From positions 1 to 64,000 of the forward strand of contig RCAB01000282.1 in NCBI GenBank assembly GCA_003640385.1: a DNA stretch of 64,000 nucleotides, given 5' to 3'. Source of the DNA: Setaria digitata (Eukaryota > Nematoda > Chromadorea > Rhabditida > Setariidae). Of the stretch, positions 14,714 to 25,979 are shown piece after piece. A program made the position numbers and the translations under genes. The notes beneath the pieces are model-generated. The model was not told the DNA's origin and made no database searches. It saw only the letters and a list, made by a program, of their open reading frames with translations. Within the stretch, counting starts at the first letter, position 1, and each line of letters opens with the position of its first letter.

Positions 14714-16891
14714 CTAACTCGTCAATCGTTGCTTGAAAACTTTCGAAAATTTCAATCGATCACGATAACCACCAGTAGCTTGACCACTACCTGTTACATC
14801 AGCGGTTTCCTGATATGTTCGTCCGCCACCACCTTGTTCCATGTATGCTGAGCCAGAATTTACAGCCGATATCGGTTGTGTTTGTTCCTGATAAGCTGGT
14901 GCTTGAGGAGCTTGCTCTGGAGGAGCTTCATTCACTCCTGATGACTCTTGATAGGACGGTTGACTAGGTGCTGAATGAGGAGCTGGTGCTGGCGGTGGTG
15001 GTGGTGGTGGTGGCAGTTCAGGTGCAGATGCTCCATAGATTCCACCTCCTCCTCCTCCACCTCCTCCAGCTCCACCATATTGTGGAGCATTAACACCACC
15101 GTAACTAGGTCCTCCTTCATAGCTCATCCCTCCTCCGTAAGCATCTCCTCCAGGACTATTAAATTGCGGTGCTCCTCCATAAGATGGTGCTCCATAAGCA
15201 GGTTGTTGCGCATAAGCTGGAGCTGGTGGTGGTCCATATGCAGGAGGTGGTGGTGGTCCGTAAGCTGGAGGTGGAGGTGCCGCAATAGCAGGAGGTGGAG
15301 GTGCAGCCGCATAAGAGGGCTGTGGAGCTGGTGCTATATAGGCTGGAGGTGGAGGTGGAGGTGGCGGTGGTGGAGGTGGAGGTGGAGGTGGAAGTGGAGG
15401 AGCTGCGTATCCTCGTGGTTGCGCCGGGTATCTAGAAAAAAGGAGCATTTGAAAACTTGAAAGTATTCAGAAACAAAATAATTCAAATGAACTAAACTAT
15501 CCCGAAGATTTTGAGATGCAAATAAATCACTTTACCGCGAAAATATTATTTGCTGTTCCAGTTAATATAAGCAAATTATATTAAATTTTCTCTTTTAAAA
15601 TTTTAATTTAATTTTCTTCATAAGATCATTTCAAAAATTTAAAATTTGAGGAAAATAAATGAATGAAGCAGTTTTTTCTTGTTTTATAAGGAAGGAAGAA
15701 AAAAAAAAAAAAAAATTGAAATAATAATCAGTAATGAAATTCAACATTAGAACGCGTAAGTCCCTCGAAATGATTAATTATTGAATATAGCATTGTCTCA
15801 TTACTCTTCAAATAAAGTTTAATTTTTTTCGCTGCGCAAGTTTCTACGAGTTATCAATGAAATTCTATGAATAAATGGTGAAATGTTAATGCATTTGCTT
15901 CGTCGCATGTTTCAACATTTGCAACTTCTCATAAAGTTGTTTGACGAGTAGATTTTTCGCAAAGCTTTTCGTCTTGCGTCAACCATTTTAATTAGTGCCC
16001 ACTAATGCTTCCTATTACGCTTAGAACTTATCAACTTAAATTTTAACATTATCAAATATAATGATTAGGATTACTTCACATATTCACAACAAGTAAAAAC
16101 AAAATCTGCTCCGAGATCCATTTGTACTGTTCGATTAATTGTTTAATTGATTTCTTTTTTTTTTTTTTTTTTTTCTCTTTCTTGTAACAGTGTAAAAATT
16201 AGTAAAATATCTGTATTACTTATTGTTTTACTACTAGCAATTTAACCTGTGTAAGAAGATTTAATTAATTATTGTGGTTACATTTGTGGAATAAAAATTT
16301 ACCCTGCAGGAGCACATGTGCTAGCACAGCCACAAGCCGGTTTTGCCGGTGGACAGCAGCATGCTCCACCACCGAAACAACCATAAGTTGGATTTATCAC
16401 TGCTCCTATCAATAAAGCCTCCAACACTAGTAGCTAAAAATGAATATATTTAATTAGAATTAATTAATAAGCTTGTCTTCTTTCAAGAAAAAAAAAAAAA
16501 GACAATACAAAGCAAAAGGAAAAGCAAATGGTACCACCAAAATAAATACTACTAATTATACTACATGTATTAAATGTTATTTGATTTTAAATGATTAAAA
16601 AATTTCACTTCAAACAATTTAAAACTTTCAGGAAAGAAGAGAAAGGAAAAAAAAAAAAAAATTACTCGAACTATACAGTCAATTAATTACTCATGAAGGA
16701 TATATTGTTCAAAATGTAATTATGTTAATGAAACTTTTAACCAAACCATACATCTACACAATCACATTTCTCATGCCTTTTATATTACTCAAATTATTTT
16801 CACTATTAAGTAATAACTTAATTTTAAATAATTTCAAAAAAAAAAAAAAAATACAAAAGAAAAAGAAGTGTGACAAACATACCGGAAGCAT
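14714..16891 (-). CDS. Secreted Cys-rich / Pro-Gly-Ala-rich protein (nematode extracellular type)
   Basis: Three exons by my reading: 16883-16891 (only Met-Leu-Pro, then GTATGT), 16303-16433 (acceptor TTTTTAG, donor GTAAAT) and 14714-15431 (acceptor TTTCTAG, stop TAG). Phases fit and give 285 aa. A hydrophobic leader of about 20 residues (MLPLLVLEALLIGAVINPTY) predicts a signal peptide, followed by a Cys cluster CFGGGACCCPP...CGCASTC. The rest is low complexity: Pro runs, Tyr-Gly-Pro-Ala repeats, a Gly run, and a basic C-terminus ending LKFSKVFKQRLTS. The Cys-rich start resembles the N-termini of nematode ground-like secreted proteins, but no C-terminal ground-like domain is present. A cuticle or other extracellular role is inference; no enzyme motif is seen. 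The CT/GGT-rich DNA produces several shadow frames on both strands. Confidence 0.85.
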
Positions 16892-17391
16892 CCTTGTTGG
16901 GTAAAAAAAAAATTTAAGCCCGTATGGCTAGAAATGAAAATAGCGTAAAAGGTGATAAAAGAAAACGTGTAAACGTGAAATACGGAAAGCTTTCTGAAGT
17001 GGATACGTTCAGGTGTGAAGTGAAATATGCCAGTAAGAAGTAAATGTTAGCAATAATGATAACTATAGCGAAGTGACAAAAATAATCAACCGAAGAGATG
17101 GTAAATCTCAATACTAATTTGAGCTGTAGTCGTTCTTTAAGTACCCGCGATTCGATACACCCAAATCTTGAAGACACACAGATATACACCCACCCCGTAC
17201 CTATGAAGCCTGTATATCCATGCGGGAGACAGACAGCACACACACCCATGCACACACATATCCTTGCTGTTGCTGTTCTGTATATCCATCCATACTCACC
17301 CAGCAAGTTTCAGTCACTTTATTCGGTTACAAGTCATTCTACCGAAAGTGCCGAAGGCATTTTTTTTTATCCGTTAGTGCTTAGGAGTTAA
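16892..17391. promoter_or_regulatory. Upstream region of the Pro-rich gene
   Basis: The 500 nt upstream of the start codon are GC-richer than the intergenic DNA further out and contain CA-rich segments (about 17170-17270). Frames are open on both strands here but have no recognisable domain. I read it as promoter or upstream sequence; no TATA box or defined site can be claimed. Confidence 0.3.
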
Positions 17392-17425
<34 letters not shown>

Positions 17426-17453
17426 GCTACTACTAATTATTATTATTATTTTA

Positions 17454-17488
<35 letters not shown>

Positions 17489-17492
17489 GTTT
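17392..17492. repeat. (ACT)n then (ATT)n trinucleotide arrays
   Basis: About 14 ACT units (one GCT variant) from 17392 to 17434, followed directly by an ATT array to about 17492 with one TTATC interruption. Confidence 0.9.
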
Positions 17493-20400
17493 CATTAAAG
17501 TTTGTTGCCAATATAGACGATAACAATGAAGATAAAGTGAATAGCTTTGATAAAAATTAGTTTTATTAATAAAAATTTAATTTAATATGCTGCCAATAAT
17601 TAAAGTACGCAAATGTACTTATTTATATATTTATTTAAAAAAAAAAAAAAAAAAAAAAAAAGAAACGGATGAATGAAATAATTTTTTTTTTTCAACTCTT
17701 TGAGGTAGAAATATTTGGCTTTGCTAATTGGTGCTAATTATCGTTTATTATTAGTGTTTTCTTTTTCATTGTTATTATTATTTGCTATTGTTATTGCTAG
17801 TATTCTATTGTATTGCTACTATTACTGTTATTTTTACTGTTATAATCACTGTTATTGTTGTCATAATATTTATTGTTTTTGGTTTTTATAATTTATTACA
17901 CTATTAATTACTAGTAATGCAATTGTTATTGATAGTATTGCAGTTATTAGTACGATTATTATTTCTAACCATAATTGACTGTATTATTATTATTATTATT
18001 ATTATTATTGTTATTATTATTATTATTATTATTGCTGTTAAAATGATACAATTTTCAATTTAGTGTATTAAAAAATTTGCTCATTAATCTGCTTATGATT
18101 TATCAAATTAGCATGTTTGTAACATCTTTAAAAAAAAATAGAATTTATAAAATAGATTAAAAATACAGATATTTATATTTTTTAATATAAATGTCTATAT
18201 TTATATTAAAAATTTATAAATTTATATTTTTGTAAATATGGATATTTATATTTTCAATGTATTTTTATAAATTTTACATCTTTAACTTTCATGCATTCTT
18301 TTTTTGAACTTTTCAGCTTCCAATCATTATTGTTTACGTAGCAAATCTGAAATTTCGATATCATTAACAAAAATTTGAATTCTTTACACCATATGCTTTA
18401 TTTATTTCCGCGTTTTTTTCTTTCCATTCCATTTCACATCCGTTTTTTTCTCTCGTTGATGAACACTTTTTTATTTTCTTTTGAAATTTCTTTTGTTTCG
18501 ATACGATCAGATAAATCAGTTGAGAATCGGCTTCGTCGTATTTTTCGCCATCGTTCCTCTCCTTACGTTTCATTACCGTGACCTTCTTCTTTTTCTTCAT
18601 CTTCTTCTTTCGCCTTCTTCTATCATTATTATTATTGTTTTTTTCTTTTTTTTTTTTTTTTTTTTNTTTATGTCAAGCAAAAAAAAGAAAGAAAAAATGA
18701 TAAGATATGAAAGGTATAAACTTTCTTCTCTTGTTTTCTTTTTGTTTTTTGCTAAACAAATGAGAAGTTGGAATTTCAACACATTCAAAGCATCTTGAAA
18801 TTTCAAAAGAGATAAGAAAGTATGATCTAATCGAAAAATTAATTAGTTGATTTTCATCCATTTATTAGAAAAAGACTTTTTTTTTTTAAATTTCCGTTTA
18901 AAATTTAGCAGTATTAAAAAGGAAAAAAAAAAGCTGTTAAAATAAATGGGAAGAAATAATAAACTCAGAATATTTTTCATTACCATTGATAAAATTTGCA
19001 TTTAATCTCAATTAGCTTACTTCGTGCTTGGAATAGATTTTACAGCGAAATTTTACTACCATTATCATTGTTATGTTTATCTCGCGAAGTACGGCTGTTT
19101 CTTCTTTTCAATTCATCGAAATTGAATTTCCATTTCTTTTTTTGAACGAGAGATGGATTGAATTTTGATATAAGTGTTTATCAATACAATGTCTAATTCA
19201 ATCAAATTGTTTGATTATTTCGTCTAGTTTTTCCTTTCTATAATTAGATTACCAGCCAAATTCAAACATTTTTGATTTTTTCAAAAACGGAAGGCACTAC
19301 AAGTTGTTAAACTATGCTAACCATTTTGTCTAAGTCATCAGAGACATAAATATTTAATTGATTATTTTTATTTCTTCGGCGCTTCTACTTGTTTCTATGC
19401 GTATTTCTTCAGTTATTAAATCAAATTTCTTCTTGCAAAGTTTCGAAAGATTTTTCGCACAAGTGCTAATTACAACTGATAATTTCATTCACAAATCATC
19501 ACCGTCAACCGATGAGAGGGGGAGACGAGAGGGCTCGTATTAAATCAAACGAAATTATCTTTGCAAAATGATGATTGTAATTGTTTTGAATGTTATTACA
19601 ATTACTTGTGATTGAATTATTCTATGCATTCATATAGCAGCAGAATATCCGGGAAACTTCTGGGACAGATAAATTTCGGATGAAATTAAGTTAAAATGCT
19701 ACATGGATCATCTAATCATTCGTTTTGCTCCCTTTTTACCATATCGTCCGGTTTTCATTTTCTTCCTCAAAAAATTATCGCGATTTTTAAAACCGGTCCT
19801 CTTAACATTGCAACAGTTTAACTTTCCTTTTTTTCTTTTTTGCATCTTGAAAAATTTTTGGAATATCAAATATGTTAGTCTCAGTGAACAGTTCTTTTTT
19901 AGGTGAAGACATCAATGGGACTACTAGAAGAAGCGAAGCGGTAAGTTTCTTATGAAGAATAAAATATGAGATGCCGAAGTAAAATTTCAATTTAGTGCAG
20001 GGAAATTTGACGTTTCACGTACGTCTGTTCTTATTCCATCACTTATTTGTAACAGAAAATACTAGGGGATATTTTGAAATGAAACACCTCATACACACTC
20101 GTAAAAGACATTTTGGAAGTGAAAAAATACTAAGAAAAAACAACCTAAAGAATGCTTTCTCCTAATTGCTATTACCATTAATTGCAATTAATTATGTCGT
20201 TACGATGATTATTTAATAAAATATAGAAGTTTTGTCTCAACATATATAAAATATTACATACATATATATATATATATATGTATATATAATATATATATAT
20301 TATATATAATATATATATATTATATATATATAATATAATATATAATATATATAATATATATATATATATATTATGTATTATATATATTATATATATATAA

Positions 20401-21853
20401 TATATATATATTNATAATTATATATATAATATATATATATAATACATATATATTATATATATATAATATAATATATAATATATATAATATATAATATATA
20501 TAATATATATATATTATGTATTATATATATTATATATATATAATATATATATATATATATTATATATTATATATTATACATTTATATATCAATATTATAT
20601 TTACTAGTCACATAAAAAAAGTGATCAAGTGTTTTATCTTTTATCACAACAACAATAAGTTTATTTATTCATCATTTGATCAACTGATCATTTCTTTCTG
20701 AATACTAAATAGTATAATTCGCTTTTTTTTGGCAATTACATTTTCAAGAAATGTGTTTCGCTTTAATTTTTATTTCGTTTCAGGCACTCATTTCTTCTTT
20801 TGAAAAGTAATGTTGCGAAAATCGAAAATTATGTCATTTTCATCTGTCACTTGAAGTGCTGTGCGCATTGCTGATTGATCCAATCCATGTCCCAGCTGAG
20901 ATCGTTCATCCGTTTATTTGGACGTTTAATTTCCAAACAGTAGTAATTATATTATCGATATTATTATGATCTTTCTTTCTTTGTGACCAATAATGAGTAA
21001 TTAGAATAAAAATGTAATGCTATTTTGTGTAACGAGCGGTTGCTAAAAATGATTTTAATTATGCACAAAATAGATTAGTATATAAATTATTTAAAAAAAC
21101 GGTAAGGCAATTTTTTTTTTTGTTCTCTTTCTACTTTGTTTTATCTATGAAAAATACTTTTTATTATGGTAACTTGAGAAGCTAAAATATACTAAAAAAA
21201 AAAAAAAAAAAAAAAAGTGCATAAAACAAATTTTATAAAGTACAACAGATCAGAAGATTAAGTTTTTATCAAGTAGGCAATCTTAAAAATCACTTGTTTT
21301 AGAAACTTTATTTTCACACGTTTAATAAGGAGTTTTTTAATGAGCATCAACTGCTATTTGACAACAATTATCCAATAAATCAAGTTTAAATGTTCAGTGG
21401 TTTTGAAAAAGGAATAACTAGTAAAATTAAAATAATTTAATTGGGGAATATTTTTTTAATAGCTGATTTGAGAAAGTCTAGCAGCATGCAAATGTAATAT
21501 GGCCGCTTAGCAATTTATCGTTCTTAAATTTCAATTCAATTCGACATTTTTGTTCTTTCTAAAGGAAGTCAAAAGTTATTATCAAAAATATGGCAATTTT
21601 TTTTAAATATTTTAATATATTTACAAGTGTCTTAAGCATCTCAAGATGATTTGAGCAGATTTAATCATGAATTTTTTGATGAATATCAACTACTACTGTT
21701 CATGATATATCCATTTGATAAATTTTGATAATAATACGACGAACGGAAGCAGAAAAAAAGATTTCATGACCGTTCTTTCTGATGATTGACATACTATGAT
21801 GATGTTTTTCCTTTTGATGACTGGTGGGAATACTTAAAAATGCAAATTGTAGA
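17493..21853. other. AT-rich intergenic stretch
   Basis: No convincing gene. It includes degenerate TTATTG/TATTACT DNA (17740-18030) with a further ATT array near 17980-18035, tandem TTTATATTT phrases near 18170-18260, an N at 18666 inside a T-run, and the AT-palindromic block listed separately. Two related segments near 21300-21390 and 21610-21720 share a divergent phrase (TTTAAT..GA.TTTTTT.ATGA..ATCAACT), suggesting an old duplication. Confidence 0.55.
20255..20590. repeat. AT-palindromic block with an internal near-duplication and one N
   Basis: About 330 bp made only of TA/TAA/ATT words. A segment from about 20325 to 20412 (containing the landmark TTATGTATTATATA) recurs at about 20460-20550, with an N at 20413 between the copies. 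The self-complementary composition allows large hairpins. The N suggests an unresolved assembly point, so the copy number is unreliable. Confidence 0.8.
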
Positions 21854-22087
21854 ATGAGTGAAGTATCGGTTGACAAATCACTGCACAAAACCTTTAGACA
21901 AGAAAAACAGGTTACGAAGAGAAATCTGATTGCCTCATCTGATGATTCCCTGATCATCTGTGATGATACCTTTCGGAAAGCAACCACAATTAATAAAGTG
22001 ATTAGGCAGTACAATATACCGACCGGTATCCATAAATTCTCACCTTCAAAGCTTCGAAATCTTAGCTCCAAATCCCTGAACCATTAA
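21854..22087 (+). CDS. Hypothetical small basic protein, 77 aa
   Basis: An ATG-to-TAA frame with balanced codon use, unlike the surrounding homopolymer ORFs. It is Ser/Lys/Asp-rich, begins MSEVSVDKSLHKTFRQEKQ and ends KLRNLSSKSLNH, with no signal peptide or membrane segment. TTGTAG sits one base before the ATG and could serve as a trans-splice or intron acceptor, so this may be a whole small gene or the last exon of a longer one. The frame also opens 10 codons upstream at another ATG (21824). The opposite strand is open too (21700-22071), which weakens the case. No family recognised. Confidence 0.4.
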   Translation: MSEVSVDKSLHKTFRQEKQVTKRNLIASSDDSLIICDDTFRKATTINKVIRQYNIPTGIHKFSPSKLRNLSSKSLNH

Positions 22088-22369
22088 TATTCATGCTGCT
22101 CTACAATTCCTCATGTTTTGAATTCCCCGTTTACAGAGTAAAACGATTCTTGAAATTGGTAAAAAAAAGCAATAGTTATTCTGAAAACCTCAAACGCCAA
22201 CTCGTCTGCCATTCATTTCAAGTCTCTTCATATTCTTTCCCGGTGTAACCTTTTGACCTTTTTCTTTTTTTGAATTAAAGGTTATTTTTTAGATGGCCAA
22301 AAGTTCAAATAAAACTGGTCCTTCCAAAAAATCATCAGAAGTCCTGACAGGACTGAGATTCCTTCAACA

Positions 22370-22423
22370 TCCTTTCTGTTTTCTCCTTATGAAGAGATCT
22401 TCATAAGGGGAAAACAAAAAGGA
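22370..22423. repeat. 25-bp near-perfect hairpin with AGAT tetraloop
   Basis: The arms at 22370-22394 and 22399-22423 pair over 25 positions with only two non-Watson-Crick positions, one of them a G-U pair if transcribed from the plus strand; the loop is AGAT. The inner part is CTCCTTATGAAG with its partner CTTCATAAGGGG. It is shorter than a typical animal pre-miRNA. Confidence 0.85.
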
Positions 22424-23074
22424 AAGCAAGCAGCAGTGAAAAACCCGCTTTAAAAGCCTTTAATAAAGACAGCAGACATTTTGAGAGCTTTTTCTTTTTT
22501 TCATTTTGCTTTTCAAACACTTTTAAAAACATTGTATTGAAGCTTGGCTGCACTACAGGCATATAAGCGCACGAAAATAAAGTGCATTATTTAAACATTC
22601 CAAATACAGTCATCTGCAGTTTAAATTCAAATTCAGCCCGATTTATTGATGTTCATTATGATGAAAATTGCTAATTACTCAAAGCAATAACAATGAAGGA
22701 AAAAAAACAATCAAGAGGAAAAATAAAATACAACACAGAATGGGATGTCCAAGAAAAAGAAAGTGTCGAAACTTTTTTTCCTCGACTTTAAAACTATAGG
22801 GTCAACAAGAAAGTCACTTCTCCCATACTTTTTTTTATTTCCTTTTTGCTCCCTGTAACTAGCCAATCCAGAAACTACAGAAAAACTATTCTGAAAGCTC
22901 GAAATTGAGGAGAATTCAAAAGGGAGCTAATTAAATTAAAATAAATAAAAGTCGATGAATTTCAAATAACATGATAACAAATAATTGCTTGCGTTTATCT
23001 GTTATCGTGTGTCTTTGTTAATATGGAGATCAATTTCCGGATGCTTGCGTCCTTCCAATAATCTTGACCCACAC

Positions 23075-23265
23075 CACCGCCGATATCAGCATCAGCACTA
23101 ACAGAACCACAGCCACCACCACTACTACCATTATCACCAACACCACTACCACCACAAATCATCATTATCACCACATTACTACTACAACCACCACTACTGT
23201 TACTACCATCACCACCACTGCCACTGCCACCACCACCACCACCACCACCACCACCGAAGCACTTG
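23075..23265. repeat. Degenerate ACC/CAC/ACT triplet repeat
   Basis: An imperfect triplet array, ending in a near-pure CAC run. It makes long Thr-rich (plus) and Gly/Ser-rich (minus, 22995-23357) open frames that lack any domain or splice logic. I treat these as repeat-driven rather than genes, although a minus-strand Gly-rich exon cannot be fully excluded. Confidence 0.75.
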
Positions 23266-23979
23266 TGAAAATCTCTCGAGTCTCCTGAAACTGCATTCAA
23301 AGACTGCTTAAACAAAGAGGAACATCGATATGCTTTTATCTCACTCAAACTTACCAAACATGTAAGAGAAAACCTAATTCCTCCACAAGTTCAAAGAAGA
23401 AGAAATCCTTAAATTCCACTTTATCTACAGAACTAAAGCGATTCAGTTCAGGAGGCGAGAAGGTGAGCAGAGAAATAAAAAAAGACTGTGTAAATGAGGT
23501 ACGTATGCTGCCAACAGAAAATTATGTATTAATCCAGGAATTTTTTTTTTTTTTTTTTTCAAATAAAAAAAATAGACCATAACCGCGTGCATTAACCGAC
23601 AACAAACGAACGCAACCAAAAATAAATAAAAATTACCAAATAGGATTGGCATTAGCAATAGTGAGTGAGACCTAACAATTGTTTAATGCAATGGGACATG
23701 TGATGGATGCAACTGTAAAATTAAGACAAAAAGAAAAATAAATTTGAAGAAATTGCAAACAGAAATCTTGAATGTTAAATTTGTACAAATAATCGAGAGC
23801 TCTTTAGCGAATAAATCAAACAGCTAGTGAAATAAGCCTTCAGTACAACCGTATTCGGTATGTGATATTAAGCTAACTGACATAATACACTGAATAACCG
23901 AACAGTCCCGACAGATGAGAAAAATAAAAAGAAAAATGGTGAAGGTGTCCACTACATTTCACTATTATTATAAGCCATC

Positions 23980-25979
23980 TCACTGCGGAGGTGTACTAAA
24001 TGTTTCACGCAGCTGACGTTCAATATTGTAATTGAGCGACGGCGCGACCTCCGTGATAGCGCTTCTTCTATGAATGATTGTTGGCACCGGTTGTCTTGAC
24101 AAAATACCTCCATGGAAATAACAACCATGGTCTAAATTGCTACTCAAGCTATTCCCTTGTTGTTGTTGTTGTTGTTGTTGTTGCTGCTGCTGCTGCTGAT
24201 GTTGATGTTGATGGTGGTGATGATAATGGCGATGCTGATCAACTATATTACTGTTAATTTGAAAAGTATAATGAGTTGAGGGATGAGCTGGTCTCCGCGA
24301 TAGGGCGGCATCGACGGATGTATGACGAGCACATTCAGCCAATGAAGTTGTCGCATAAGCTCGTCGGGGCTGCAGTAAGTGTAAAAGCGAACAGTAAATG
24401 AATTAGTGGAATTAAAAAGTATACATATGAAAAAAAAAAAAAAAAAAAAAAAAAAGAAAAAAAGACGAAACTGGAGGAAAAAATTTAAAAAGTGCAAACG
24501 CTTAAATATGAAAAAGATATCAAATAATTCTCTTCAAATCTTCGTGGTGATAATAAAAAATACATACTAAAGTATCTCTTAATGGTGGAAGATGTTGTCC
24601 AAGAAAACTATTCTGCGGTGGACTGCCAGGAAGCGATATTGATGAAGGAAGCGTTATTCGAGAAGTGATATGAGGACCAACTATAGGATGATACGGAATG
24701 TGAACTGGACCATGTGGGCTACTGCCAGAGCTATCCATGGAACGAGTGAAACAGCTGCCACCAGTGCCTAGCATAGTACTTCCGTTATTTGGCTGATTAT
24801 GACGCAAACGTAGACGTGCCAGCTGCAATTCCCGACGCTGTCGCTCACGTAATTGCTCCATCTCAAGCCTGTGTCTGCAAAATGAATGTTTACACTTTTG
24901 GAGAAAAACAATGCGGGTAAGAAATTTAAAACAACCTAAAACCAACAAAAGAAAAAACTGGCTAAACTCATACTCATGAAATTCCTGATCTAAGAAAAAT
25001 AATACGTACATTATATTCAAAATACGGTATGGAATCATCCGCAGAACGAATCCCAGAAATTCCATGATCAATGCTGACTACAGCTGAAGCCTGAATGTTA
25101 AAGGCCTAGGAGAGGTCTTATCCACACAAAATAAGTACCTCTGTATTAGCGACTGTATAGCTTCATCGTCCTCATCGTTATATTCTTCATCAAGCTGAAA
25201 GAAACCCTCGCACTAGTAGTAATCTTAGCATTACAGAACAACGCAAAAACAACACATTCCCTTGTTATGTTATAGTATTTATTGCTATTTTAATCTATGA
25301 ATTGGCAATAGTATGCTACAGAAATGATATTGATATTTCTAAGAAGCGACTAAGGATCGATTATTTAATTAAAAATAAAAACATCAAAAAATTCCTCTGC
25401 TAAAACTTTTGTTACTCACAGTAGAGTAGTTTTCAGTACCTAAATACATCTGAGGTAGTGGACTTGTATACTGTTGCACTTGGAAATTCCAGATGAATTT
25501 GACTCAACTACAATTTCCTCCAAGAAATTAGAAATGATCTGTAACTTTTTGTTCATAACCTTCGAATTGTACTTGGTGCGCACTAATTATACACAGCTGT
25601 GACAACGAATCCAAAATATTATACATGCATCTCAATCGACTAATATTCGAATTAGTGCAACAAAAGAACTCCTCACAATCACTACTGAGAAAGTAATCCA
25701 GGGAAAGCAATGACCTTATACCTAAGCACTAAATAACAAATAAGGTGCATCTGTTAGCAATGAAGCATGTGTCAAGGTGAACAAACATGCAAATCCTGAT
25801 AAGGTAATAAAATCAGCCTGAAATAACATTGCAGATCCACAATTTTTAGAATAGATCACATAACATAACCAAAGCAGGCACAAGCGACACGAATAGAAAT
25901 TTACTTGTAATATTTCCAGAAGCAGCAACTTGACTCGTTTATACTTACTGACCATTAGACTCCTTTTGCGTCGATGATC
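23980..25979 (-). other. wnk-1: wnk-1 exons 26-30: microexons, coiled coil and His/Gln-rich C-terminus
   Basis: Exons 26 (31 nt) and 27 (59 nt) were placed by phase: [10 protein letters not shown] joins to [14 protein letters not shown]. Exon 28 gives acidic [18 protein letters not shown]. Exon 29 opens with a charged coiled coil ([16 protein letters not shown]) and runs into a Pro/Ser/Gly-rich segment. Exon 30 has an HHHHQHQHQ stretch plus a run of 14 Gln and ends [13 protein letters not shown]. The C-terminal coiled coil resembles the conserved helix near the end of animal WNKs. Confidence 0.8.

Larger units (their letters stand above)
22088..23979. other. Intergenic stretch between the small ORF and the wnk-1 3' end
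   Basis: GC content is somewhat higher than elsewhere. It contains the long hairpin at 22370-22423, a smaller AGTCCT/AGGACT stem near 22340-22354, and the ACC/CAC triplet region at 23080-23260. The wnk-1 3' UTR should occupy its right-hand end (immediately below 23980); no canonical poly(A) signal could be assigned with confidence. Confidence 0.5.

Noticed and set aside
14975..15460. Trp/Arg/Ser-rich plus-strand frame of 161 aa
   Set aside because: It is antisense to the Pro/Gly-rich exon of the secreted protein, which has signal peptide and splice support.
16914..17391. Overlapping 130-aa minus and 97-aa plus frames upstream of the Pro-rich gene
   Set aside because: Neither has a domain or splice partner; better read as upstream regulatory DNA.
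22995..23357. Gly/Ser-rich 120-aa minus-strand frame
   Set aside because: It is produced by the ACC/CAC triplet repeat; there is no splice logic or domain, and the opposite strand gives an equally open Thr-rich frame.
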